64,000 bases of DNA, taken from assembly GCA_947069175.1 (NCBI GenBank), contig CAMTDV010001633.1, forward strand, positions 59,192,102 to 59,256,101. Reading direction: 5' to 3'. The DNA comes from Scalesia atractyloides (lineage: Eukaryota; Streptophyta; Magnoliopsida; Asterales; Asteraceae). Position 1 is the first letter of the stretch. Each line of letters starts with the position of its first letter. Below, piece by piece: positions 34,887 through 46,033 of the stretch. A model generated the notes under the pieces. That model was given only the letters and a program-made list of their open reading frames with translations. It searched no databases and was not told the origin of the DNA. The translations under genes were made by a program, and so were the position numbers.

Positions 34887-35526
34887 AGAATAGCCTGATT
34901 TGATTGATTTCAAGACAAGAACATCTCTAGTTCTACTCCATTCTTCTTATTTTCTTAATTTTTACACTAAAATGAAGAATTTACGGGCAAACTCTGTCCA
35001 AATTTGAATATGTCATGTTAAATACATCATAGATAAACCCCTGCGAGTTTGGAGATTAAAATCAAACGAATTGGTTTCAAATTGTTGCAAAAAACATGTT
35101 TGAAAAAATCATTTTGATTGAACTTGTTAGCCAAGTTCGGCCGAACTTGACTTAGAAACTCACTTTCTGAGTAATTTTCTATCAAGTTCGCTCGAACTTG
35201 AGGGATTTTGAGAAAAGTTTTTGTGAAGTTCGACCGAACTTGTTATATTCTCTTTGATATTCTTCAAGTTCGCCCGAACTTGAGAAATTTCATTGAATCC
35301 TGTATTAAGTTCGGCCGAACTTGCAAGGTTTTCCTTGAAATCATTAGTAAGTTCGCTCGAAGACAATCAGGGACATTTTCAAAAACAAAATACATAAGTT
35401 CGACCGAACTTGTGTGTAAAATCTGAAATTCTTCATTCATCACTACAAGTTCGACCGAACTTGTAGTAAGTCTAATATTTTTCAAAGTTTGAACGTGTTT
35501 TCAGCGTACATGTGTCGATATTCACA
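34887..35526 (+). other. E5 untranslated leader
   Basis: About 640 bp without coding sequence between the primer-binding site and the gag ATG. The second half is occupied by the palindrome array at 35132-35463. Short open frames on both strands only reflect the symmetric repeats. Confidence 0.85.
35132..35463. repeat. Palindrome array in E5 leader, about 42-bp spacing
   Basis: Eight copies start near 35132, 35182, 35226, 35264, 35306, 35348, 35396 and 35446, with steps of 38-50 bp. The general form is CAAGTTCG-NN-CGAACTTG, with centres CC, AC, GC and CT. The sequences between them are not similar to each other. The copy at 35348 has lost its right arm. The array ends about 60 bp before the gag ATG. 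Confidence 0.9.
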
Positions 35527-38500
35527 ATGGATGATCTTCAGAGAGCGTTTATGTCAGGAGTGGGTACGTCAAATGGCAATGTGATAAACCAAGTCAACCT
35601 TGACAACGAGATGGGCACGTCCGTTAAACCTCCGAAGTTAATGAGTATGGACGAGTACGAAGGATGGAAGGAGAAGTTCAGTTATTGGGTTCAAGCCATG
35701 CATTTCCAAAGCTGGGTAGCTATTGAGAGAGGTTATGTTGTTCTGTTAAACGAAAATCAGCAAGTTCTGGAGAAGTACAAGTACTCCACAATACAAAAAG
35801 ATGAGTACATTGCTGAGAAAAAGATGATTAGTCTCATGCAACAGTCCGTTAAAGAGGACATTCTGATCTTGTTACCCGAGTACACGACTGCAAGAGAACT
35901 ATGGTTATCACTGCAAAAGAAATACCAAGGAAGCGCAGAGATGATCAAGAGTAAAAAAGCTCTTATCATGAAGGAATTTGATATTTTTACCATGTTGAAG
36001 GGCGAGACGCTGTAATAGATGATCGAACGTTTTTGTCATCTGAAAGTTCAAATGAGAAGACACGGTCTCGAGAAGACAGAACCGGAGTATATCGATAAAC
36101 TTGCAGATGCGTTACAAGACGGAGAATGGACTACTTATCTTATGGTATTGAAAGAAAGTCCGAATTGGGAATTCATCAAGCTGTCCACATTCATCGAAAA
36201 ACTTGAAGGTCATGAGATGGAACTTCTAAATATCGCGAAGTCGAAGAATGCTAACATTGTTCAAGATGTTGGTCTATACTACAAGAACGGAGTTCAAGAC
36301 AACATTTCAAGCCCAAAGATTCAAACAACATTCAGTGCGAATATGAATTCTTCGAATCATTCGCAACAGAATCAGAATAAATCATATCCACAATATGATC
36401 AAAGTCCGCAGAGTTCATTTTCAAGCACTGTTTCAAATTCTTCATATCAGATCAAGCAAATCAGAATCAACAAACGAATTCTGATCCGAATGTGTACAAG
36501 TGTAACATTGCTGTCAATTTAAACAATGTTGTTTCTAAGCAAGTTGCTAAACAACACATGGCACTTCTTGCCACAGTTTTAGAATAGTATGAAAGTTTGG
36601 TGGCCGGTAAAATTGGCAATCCGAAAATGACCACCGAAGACTACGATCAGGTGGACGAAGAAGAACTTGAGCTGATGGATATAAAATGGTCTTTAGCTTC
36701 TATCATTCGAAAATTTACAAAGTTTGTTGCACTCACAGGCCGAGATATCGGAAATTCAAGCAACAAGCTAGGGTTCGAAAAATCAAAGGTCACTTGTTTC
36801 AGATGCCGACAGAAAGGGCATTTCAAGAGAGAATGCAAAAATCCTGAAGCAACGGGCAATCAGAGTCCATTTGGAGGTGGCAACGAATATTACAAGAAGT
36901 CGCTACAATATAAACCATTTCTGAAAAAGACTCAAGTTGATATTCAGGAGAAACCAGCCAACAATACTGAGAAGGCAATGGTTGCTACCAACGAGGATGA
37001 TGGCTTTGACTGGAATTCTTATATTGGCAAGAAGACTGGAGTTGCATTGATGGCTGAAATTGTCGAAGATACATCTTTTTGAGAACGCAGCACTGGAGAA
37101 TGCTCTACTGGAACAATATCTGCAACAACAGGAAGAAGAGGAGACTTATCTTCACATGAAGACACGAGGCATTTTATCTCCTAACTCAACTTCTAGTTTT
37201 GTAGGTAACTTTGACAGAAGTTCTCAGGAGCAAGTGGTCGAAGAGAAATCGATTGATGAAGAAGTCATTAATGTTGCTCAAGAAGTGAATGCTGAAAACC
37301 TCAAGGGCATTGCCAATAAATCTATGATGGCAAATCTAACCAAGGTAGGTCCAGAGGTAAAGATAATCGAAAAGGAAGTTGTCAAAGTGAAAGTTGTGGA
37401 GGTTCAAAAACCTTGTACAAAATGCACCGATCCATGTGCTAAATGTGCCGAAAATCACAAATCATCGCTAAACTCAATGTACATAACGAACATTTCAAAT
37501 ATGATTATCGTACAGTGAAGGAAGCGTATGACAAAATGAAAGATAATTATGGCAGGCTCGATAGAAACAATGTCGAACAACACGACACTGTAAGGATGTT
37601 AAAAGGGACAGTAATGGATAAACAAAAAGCAATAAATATTTACATTAACACCATTGCTGAAACCAAACAACAACTCCAGGACATGAAAACTGAAACAGAA
37701 CGTGTTCAATAACTTTTAAGAAGTTACACAACTAACGCTTATGTCATCGATCATATTCTTCCCACGATTTCGTCGGAAGAAAATGATAAAAAGCCTAAAA
37801 AGAAAAATGGTAAAGAATACAACAATGTTCCACCACCCCTATGCGAGAAATATTGTCGCAAAACTGTTGATGGGATGGATAAGGCACTCAACATTGAGTT
37901 ATTATCTGACAAGAAAAATGAGTTGCAGAGAACCTTGATGTAATCTATACTACATTAGATGATGACAGTAATGCGGTGGTTAAAAATATGGTTGAAAATA
38001 TTCTGAATGATTCTGATGATGGCAGCTTTGAGAGCGCCATCTCGAGTTTGAATAGTTCTGACACAAAATCCGAAGATGACAATACATCATCTGAAGATGA
38101 TCTATGTGATGATCCTAACGTTGTCATGTACAAGGTTAAAGAATCTGATAGATTATACTTTGATGATAGTTTTCCGATTCGGAATATCAAAGAAGATCAA
38201 TTGGATAAACTGTTTAAACTGGTTGAAGTTACATCAGATGACCTGGAGAAGAATGAAAAGAAATTCTATTCTAAACCCAAAAGAAATTACAATAACTACC
38301 GGAGAAATGGTGGTGACCATCCGGAGAGCTGGGCTGGGTTTAGATATGGAAGAAGAACCGATTAAGAAAAAGTCACCATTTCATGAATACAAAGATAAAA
38401 ACATGAAATTCGTTTATGGGACGAATACGGTTCAAGAAGAGAGTTTCATCAGAAAACAATCAAACGATGAGTTTAAGAAACAGAAAGAACTTTGAGATAA

Positions 38501-39095
38501 GGCCAAAGCCACAAGTGGTGTAAAATCCACTAGTGGACACTCACATAATAATCGGACTTGCTTCAAGTGTAATGAAATTGGTCATATTGCACGCAAGTGT
38601 CCGAAATCAAAGCCGGCTTATCTTTGAAGAAGAGAAAGTTCAGATGTTGTAAAACCTAAGCAACCAATGTTTGTAAAACCGGTCATGATTTTGAAAAGAA
38701 ATGAATCGAAACCTGAAGTTAAACCTAAAACTGAAAAGAAATTTGAAAATTCAACTTTCAAAATAGGTGAAACTTCTAAGGCAAACGAATCACGGTTTTA
38801 CATCAAACAGGCAAACATTAAATCACAAGCCTGGATTGCTAAGAAAAGGTCAACAGCATCTGATGTTATCAAGTCTGAGCTTGTTAAGACTGATAACAAA
38901 AAAGAGTCAAAATCTGAGACCAAATCCGAAACTGTCAAATCTACAAATGGTAATGGATCTTCAAAAGGCAAAAGGAAAGTAAATTTTGAAAGTGTAAATG
39001 ACAATGGAGGCTCAGATGGAGATTATGAGGATGATTACCAAGCTTTCTATCCAAAACCCAAGACCAAAAAGGCTTGGGTCGCGCTGTTTAACTAG
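35527..39095 (+). pseudogene. E5 gag, very large, two zinc knuckles, broken
   Basis: The ATG at 35527 (MDDLQRAFMSGVGTSNG) is supported by the matching E4 start at 53751. The copia gag domain (UBN2 type) spans about 35630-36260: ELWLSLQKKYQGSAEMIKSK, then a TAA at 36013-36015, then MIERFCHLKVQMRRHGLEKT. A Gln/Asn/Ser-rich stretch follows. Knuckle one, CFRCRQKGHFKREC, is near 36797-36838. A long coiled-coil and acidic Asp/Ser region follows (near 37060-38250), then knuckle two, CFKCNEIGHIARKC, near 38560-38601, and a Lys/Ser-rich tail. It ends AWVALFN-TAG at 39095. About 1,190 codons, far longer than an ordinary copia gag. Five or more breaks are visible. Confidence 0.9.
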
Positions 39096-39590
39096 ATTTT
39101 AATATGTGCAGGGGCTCCAGAGATCCGTTCTTTCAAAGTGGATTCTGGATAGTGGAGCGTCCAGGCATGACGGGAATGAAAGCTCTTTTGTTCGACATAA
39201 AAGCTATCAACAGCGGATATGTTGGATTTGCTAGTAATCAGGGTGGAAGGATCGTCGCCGGAGGAAAACTTTCCAATGGCGTTGTATCATTTGATCGCGT
39301 AAACTACATTGCAGAGTTGGAAAACAATCTTTTGAGCATGTCGCAGATTTGCGACAATAGTTCACGGTGCATTTCAATGACAAAGAATGTATTATTCTGA
39401 AGCCGGGTTTTAAGATTTCTGATGATTGGATTCTGATGCGAGCTCCGGGCGAGAACGATATATATGTCTTAGATATGGGCGTCGCTACCACATCATCAAA
39501 AAAAGCACAATGTTTTGTGACAAAGGCTACTGAGAAAGATTCTATTCTTTGGCATCGAAAGATGGGCACATTCATTTGCGAAAAATGAAT
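39096..39590 (+). pseudogene. E5 protease and pre-integrase domain, broken
   Basis: SVLSKWILDSGASRH carries the protease DSGA motif, with Asp at 39148-39150. A 2-bp loss relative to E4 directly after it shifts the frame. The pre-integrase region then reads YIAELENNLLSMSQICD near 39304-39354, and after another shift PGFKISDDWILMRAPGEND near 39400-39455. The domain starts in the +1 frame relative to the gag stop, as in E4. Confidence 0.88.
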
Positions 39591-40430
39591 TTCTTGGTTC
39601 ATAATGATCTGGTTGAAGGTGTGAATCTTCGGAGCTTCCATATGACCGATCACTGTCTAGAATGTAAAAATGGGAAGCATATCAAAAAGTCACATCCGAA
39701 GAAGATTATGAATTCAATTAAGCTGCTGCTTGAACGTCTCGACATGGATTTATTTAGTCCAGTAAACGTTAGAAGTATTTCAGGAGACGTATACTGCTTG
39801 GTCGTCACAAATGACTATTCTAGATATTCGTGGGTATTCTTCCAAGAATCAAAGGACGAAACGTTCGAAAATTTGGTGATTCTTTTCAAGAAACTCGAGA
39901 ATCTTTATCATCTCCCTATTAGACGAATACGCAGTGACAACGGCGCATAATTCAAGAATAATAAGATGAAAGAATTTTGCAATGCTAAAGGGATTTTGCA
40001 CGAATTTAGTACACCCTATACTCCACAGCAAAACGGTGTAGCTGAGAGGAATGACAGAACTTTAATCGAAACAGCAATAACTATGCTTGCAGATTCTAAA
40101 CTTCCCATTAGCTTCTGGAGTGAAGCAGTTGCAGCGGCTTGCTACACACTAAACAGGGTCTTACCTACCAAACCATTGAAAAAGACATGTTTTGAAATGA
40201 TCAACCGACGGAAACCGAATTTGAAGTTTTTAGAGCCATTTGGTGCGCCATGTACTATAATCGATCAAGATGGTAAATTTGGGGCCAAATCGTTTGAAGG
40301 TTTCTTTGTCGGGTATGAGAGTCCGCTAAGAAGAGTATATGTTCCCTCTTTGAGAAAGGTAATTGAAGCACAACATGTGGATTGCTTTAACTATACGGGC
40401 CCTATTCAAAGAAGAGGCGACGCATGACTA
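39549..40430 (+). pseudogene. E5 copia integrase, broken
   Basis: The zinc-binding region is split: LWHRKMG near 39547 in one frame, then CLECKNGKH near 39656-39682 in another. The catalytic core reads DMDLFSPVNVRSISGDVYCL near 39740-39800, RSDNGA near 39930-39948 followed by a TAA, and NGVAERNDRTLIE near 40033-40070. The three acidic residues remain visible. The FWSEAVAAACYTLNRVL block and a GAPC...GF-type C-terminus follow. Confidence 0.9.
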
Positions 40431-41056
40431 TCAAGATCTTTGGAAGTCATTCGACTTGCTGGAAGAACCGTCTAAAGAAGAAATTGCAGCGTTATATTAT
40501 CTTCAACAGTCGGCGAATCAAGAATAAATCATTAGACCAATTATGGTTAATCAACCCACGTTGGATTCTTCATCTTCCGAAGCAGGTCCAAGTAATAGTG
40601 GTGTTCAAGTTGAAAACATTTCTGAAGCAGAAGTAACACCTGCTATAACTCCACCGAATGATTCTTCTGAACCAGAAAATACAACAGTGCCAAATATGCC
40701 TCAGAATCAGAATTCTGACTCTGATGAAGCACCGACATTTGATGCTTGTGGTGAATCCTCATTGGATGAAGAAGTTGAGCAGATAGCCAACATGTTGAAT
40801 CAATCTGCTAGCCCGAGCAATTAGAACGAAGCTTCATCAAGTGCTCCTAATGTTGAAGTGAACAGTGATCTGCATATCTCGAATCAACAAAGCTCAGTTG
40901 ATGTTCCTAGCGAAGAAATGCCGTGATCATATTCTTACCATCCTTCAACGAATATCATTGGTGAATTACAAATTGTTGTACGTACACGAAGCCAAATCAA
41001 TAAAGCACTTAGTTGTTTCTACACCCGAGTTGCTCCTACTTAAGACTACTGCTACT
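40431..41056 (+). pseudogene. E5 integrase-RT linker
   Basis: Acidic Ser/Asn-rich linker with stops and frame changes (open part 40543-40824). NQNSDSDEAPTFDACGES parallels the E4 linker. Confidence 0.75.
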
Positions 41057-42648
41057 ACTCATGTTTCATTTCTTAAATAGAGCCAAAAACTGTTAATGAA
41101 GCTCTGTGTGACGAGAACTGGGTGATAGCAATGCAAGAGGAACTGTTACAGTTTGAGAAATTGGGTGTTTGGAGGCTTGTAGAATTACCACCGAAGCAGA
41201 AAGCTATTGATACAAAGTGGGTCTTCAATTGCAAAAGAGACGATCGGGGTGTAATAGTCAGAAACAAAGCTCAGTTGGTTGTTAAATGTTTCCACCAGCA
41301 AGAGGGTATTGATTACACTGAAGTATATGCACCGGTTGCACAATTAGAGTCTATCCGCATTTTCCTTGCATTCGCAGCTTGGAAAGGATTTAAGGTGTAC
41401 CAATTGGATGTAAAATCTGCATTTCTCTACGGTAAACTTCGCGAACAAGTGTACGTCGGCCAACCACCGGGGTGCGTCGATCTGCTGAACAAGAACAAAG
41501 CTTATCTCCTGGACAAAGCCTTATACAGATTACACCAAGCCCCGAGCTTGGTACGAGACGTTATCGCAACATCTCGTTGGAAACGGCTTTACAAGAAGCA
41601 TAGTGGATAGCACATTGTTTACCAGAGAGGTCGGAAATCATCTAATTATTGTACAAATCTATGTGGATGATATCATCTTCGGTTCAACGGGTGATAGTCT
41701 TTACAAAGAGTTCGAAAAGATCATGACGAAGAAATTCGAGATGTCCTCCATGGGTGAAATGAAATTCTTCCTCGGATTACAGGTTGATCAATTACCAGAC
41801 GGCATATTCATTCATCAGACAAAGTATGTTCACGACATTCTCAAGAAGTTTGAAATGGATAGCTCGAAGCCGCTTTCGACTCTGCTGGCACTGAATCATG
41901 GGATTTGCATTGACGAGACGGGAACCAAAGTTGATGACACACTCTATCGATCGATGATAGGATCTCTGATGTATCTGACGGCATCTCGTCCAGATATCAT
42001 GTATCCTACCTGCCTATGTGCGAGATATGAGTCTAGTCCTCGAGTGTCACACATGCAGATAGTCAAGCGAATTTTCCGATACTTGAAGGGATGTCCAAGC
42101 ACCGGTTTGTGGTATCCAAAGAACGACAATTTTGATTTAACAGGATACGCTGACTCAGACTTCGGAGTGGACAAGCTGAACTCTAAATCTACAACTGATG
42201 GTTGCCAGTTCTTCGGAACACATTTGGTAACATGGCAATGCAAGAAACAGACCACGGTCTCTTTCTCTACCTGTGAGGCAGAATATATTTCTGCTTCCAG
42301 CTGTTGTTCTCAAATCCTCTGGATTCAACAACAGATGAGGGATTACGGTCTGCAATTTCTTGATACGCCTTTATTCGTAGATATAAGGCAGCAATCGACA
42401 TCACTAAAAATCATGTTCATCACTCTCGTACTAAACACATTGAAATTCGTTATCACTTCATTCGTGACTGCACGAAAAGAAGTTGGTGCGAATAGAAAAA
42501 ATCCACACCGATGAACAAAAGGCTGATTTTTATACCAAAGCATTTCCTTTAATACGATTTAAATATCTCATGAGGCTTAACGGTATTAAAATTTTGCTGA
42601 CAGGTGCGGAAGCTGAGGTTGAATACGGATCGGACGACGAGTTCACGT
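41057..42648 (+). pseudogene. E5 copia reverse transcriptase and RNase H, broken
   Basis: RT is open at 41122-41610: KAIDTKWVFNCKRDDRGVIV, GIDYTEVYAPVAQLESI, QLDVKSAFLYGKLREQVYV. A frameshift near 41545-41603 precedes the second part, open at 41603-42514, with YVDD at 41660-41671, the MKFFLGLQVDQLPDG segment and SMIGSLMYLTASRPDIMY. RNase H shows YADSDFGVDKLN and STCEAEYISASS, and the LWIQQQMRDYGL segment. After one more frame change the coding signal runs to about 42648 (KADFYTKAFPL). Confidence 0.93.
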
Positions 42649-42725
42649 GATCCACATTGGTTTGTCATTTATCTTCTAGATTAGTATCTCTTAAAATCTA
42701 AAATACAAAATATGTTTTTGATTTT

Positions 42726-42736
42726 AGGGGGAGAAA
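42726..42736 (+). other. Polypurine-like tract just after E5 pol
   Basis: AGGGGGAGAAA follows a TTTT run about 80 bp after the end of RNase H, far upstream of the real tract at 50094. Sireviruses are known to carry conserved polypurine motifs in this location (family knowledge). E4 has a one-base variant at the matching place. Confidence 0.55.
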
Positions 42737-42775
42737 TATTTGAGAAAATACAAAAACATATGAAAATTTTCAAAA

Positions 42776-44985
42776 AGTACAAAAACATTGATAAAGACAA
42801 AAAGAATTCGGTGTCACAAAAAGGAAATGATAGCACATCAGTGGACTATCACAGCATGCTAAAGAAATGTAAAGTTTAAAAAAGTAATTAACAAGTCTTA
42901 CAGTGGATGTGTCGATAGGCTTAACACGTTCAGTAAATTGTTTCTGGTATATAAACTAAATTTTACAACTGCTTAATCTTGTGGATTAACACATCTTGGA
43001 TATATGGACTTAGTACTCCGAAATTTCGTTTGAGGGATTGCCTGATTCTGAGATACGAGGTCTTTATAGATAGTTGATATATGGGGTATTATACAAGTTC
43101 TTATGATTTTGCGGAAGCAATAGCCTAGAACTTCTATAATACTTTCGCAATAAACCTCTAAACTGCATGTAATCTTGAAAAGTATCGAAAGATCTAATCA
43201 TTTGCAGTGCTAAAAATACTCCTTAAATGGAACACACCTTTAAGTCGAGCCTTCATCTCTTTGTCGATATGGTGGTATTAACCTGAGCTCTCAAGGTCTC
43301 GCATTAATCCAGATACAGATATCAATTACGCTATATTCACCTGTAAGATGTAATCTTGGGAATCTTGATATGGGAGTATATTCAAGTAGTGGGAACCATA
43401 GATAAGTCAAGTTTCATAAATCATACTTAACATATCTTGGAACAATTGAGAAATGTGTCAAAGTTTAAGTGGACAAACATATCGACAATCTAGGCAAACG
43501 AGTTCATAACTTAATGTCATCTAAAGGTCAACGGTACTGGTGATATGTCTCAATCAACAGATATGATCCTTAGACACGAATTCACAAAAATATGTCTGTA
43601 AATATGTTTGTACATAGTTTACTTTGTTCTGTACATAGTTTATCTGCTTTACAGATTAAAACCAAAAAGATTTTCAGTGTGTTTTAGCATAAACTTACAA
43701 AAATACAAAAAGATTTTGTTTCTACATTGTTTTCAGCAAACCAATTTTGGAGAATGGATCTTCGAAGTCTGGTAAGGTGCTAAACTGGTGGGAATCTAAT
43801 TGACAACGGGCTGGGAGCTAATCTATAAAAACTGATAAGCCAAAACGATGAAAAAGTTCATTAATTTGAAACTTTGATAAAGTACAAAAACATTGAAAAG
43901 GACAAAAAGAATTCGGTGTCACAAAAAGGAAATGATAGTACATCAGTGGACTATCACAGTATGCTAAAGAAATGAAAAGTTTAAAAAAGTAATTAACAAG
44001 TCTTACAGTGGATGTGACGATATGCTTAACACGTTCAGTAAATTGTTTCTAGGATATAAACTAAATTTTACAACTGCTTAATCTTGTGGATTAACACATC
44101 TTGGATATATGGACTTAGTACTCTGAAATTTCGTTTGAGAGATTGCATGATTATGAGATACGAGGTCTTTATCTATAGTTGATATCTGGGGTATTATACA
44201 AGTTCTTATGATTTTGCGGAAGCAATAGCCTAGAACTTCTATAATACTTTTGCAATAAACCTCTAAACTGCATGCAATCTTGAAAAGTATCGAAAGATCT
44301 AATCATTTGCAGTGCTAAAAAGATTCCTTAAATGGAACACACCTTTAAGTCGAGCCTTCATCTCTTTGTCGATACGGTGGCATTAACCTGAGCTCTCAAG
44401 GTCTCGCATTAACCCAGATACAGTTATCAATTACGCTATATTCACCTGTAAGATGTAATCTAGGGAATCTTGATACGGGAGTATATTCAAGAAGTGGGAA
44501 CCATAGATAAGTCAAGTTTCATAAATCATGCTTAACATATCTTGGAACAATTGAGAAATGTGACAAAGTTTAAGTGGACAAACATATCGACAATCTAGGT
44601 AAACAAGTTTGCAACTTAATGTCATCTAAAGGTCAACGGTACTGGTGATATGTCTCAATCAACTGATATGATCCTTAGACACGAATTCACAAAAAATATG
44701 TCTGTAAATATGTTTGTACATAGTTTACTTTTTTTGTACATAGTTTATCAGTTTTACAGATTAAAACCAAAAAGATTTTCAGTGTGTTTTAGCATAAACT
44801 TACAAAAATACAAAAATATTTTGTTTCTACGTTGTTTTCAGCAAACCCATGTTGGAGAACGGATCTCCAAAGTCTGGTAAGGTGCTAAACTGGTGGGAAT
44901 CTAATTGACAACGGGCTGGGAGCTAATCTGTAAAAACTGATAAGCCAAAACGATGAAAAATTTCATTAATTTGAAACTTTGATTT
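42776..44985 (+). repeat. Tandem duplication of about 1.1 kb in E5 spacer
   Basis: Unit one is 42776-43880 and unit two 43881-44985, both starting AGTACAAAAACATTG and ending in AATTTGAAACTTTGAT. They align end to end with scattered differences, for example GAACGGATCTCC against GAATGGATCTTC. E4 has the same sequence once, reversed, near 29500-30620. Neither unit codes for protein. The junction shows only a short shared AAAAAGTAC/AAAGTAC-type word. Confidence 0.93.
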
Positions 44986-46033
44986 TTGAAAATTTTTTTT
45001 TGAAAAGTTCAACAGTTTGTTCATATCGGGTCAAACCGGGGTCATTAACTTGGACTCGGCAGACAAATCGGTTAACCAATATCATTAGCTTGGACTTGGT
45101 CAACTGATTGGATTTTCAGAACTGGTAAAATGTGAAAAGTTCAGGGGCTAAAATTGCAAAATCTTGAAATTTGAAACTTGGTTTAGGCAAGTTCGCCGAA
45201 CTTTCTTAACAGGTTAAAGATTCATTTTGTAACAAGTTCAACCGAACTTGTTTGGATATTGATAACGTTTGGATAAGTTCGATCGAACATACTTTGGGCT
45301 TTCATACTTTGGGCTTATAAGTTCGGCCGAACTTGCTAGAGTATATATAGCAAGCAAGTTCGGCCGAACTTCAGTATGTGTTCTTGAAAACCTCTGAGCG
45401 AACTTAGAGAAATTGTGCGATTTGTCAAATTGGTTGATCTAGAGTTGTTGTGCTGCCAAAATTTAGATTGATTGTGGTGATTGGCACACCATTCTCAATG
45501 GCTGAGGTGAGAAATCGCAATATGAACCGTGAATTGAACTTAATCATGTAATCCAGATCTGAAAAATGATAAAATTGGTAGATCTAGGTGTCTGTTGGAC
45601 AAATTGGACTTTGAATGACGATAATCAACATAAATTGACCATAAAATTGAGATGGTTTTAGTCAGATTGTTATAAATTGAAATTGCAGGTTTGCGTTGAA
45701 GGAGATAACAAGTTCGGCCGAACTTGTTATCAAGTTCGCCCGAACATGCTAATGAAAACATGAATAAAATCTGATCAGAATACAAGTTCGACCGAACTTA
45801 GGATTTAGAGGTTTGAAAGTTGTTAATCATAAGTTCGCCCGAACTTAAGATGTTTTTCTGTTGAACATGTGTTGAGACATGTTCGGGTGAACTTGACATA
45901 AAACTGTTTGTAATTTCAACATCAAGTTCGCCCGAACTTGATGAAAAAAATGAAAATTGTAACTTTTTCTAGAATTGCGTGCTAAATGTTTTGCGTCGAT
46001 TTTCAGGTTCAAGTACCAGCGCGGGTAATCACG
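44986..46033 (+). other. E5 spacer before ORF3, palindrome-rich
   Basis: No coding sequence. It holds the palindrome cluster at 45188-45940 and a small direct repeat of CATACTTTGGGCTT (about 45287-45316). It ends at the ORF3 start. Confidence 0.8.
45188..45940. repeat. Palindrome cluster in E5 spacer
   Basis: About eleven copies start near 45188, 45235, 45274, 45318, 45355, 45709, 45731, 45783, 45830, 45877 and 45923. Several are perfect, such as CAAGTTCGGCCGAACTTG at 45709. The first five have steps of about 37-47 bp. Then there is a gap of roughly 300 bp. The clusters lie where E4 also has its two clusters. Confidence 0.88.

Noticed and set aside
35132..35463. CRISPR-like array: short palindromic repeats with unique spacers
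   Set aside because: The repeat is itself a full palindrome, spacing is irregular, copies are diverged, there are no cas genes, and the arrays sit within plant retrotransposon leaders and spacers.
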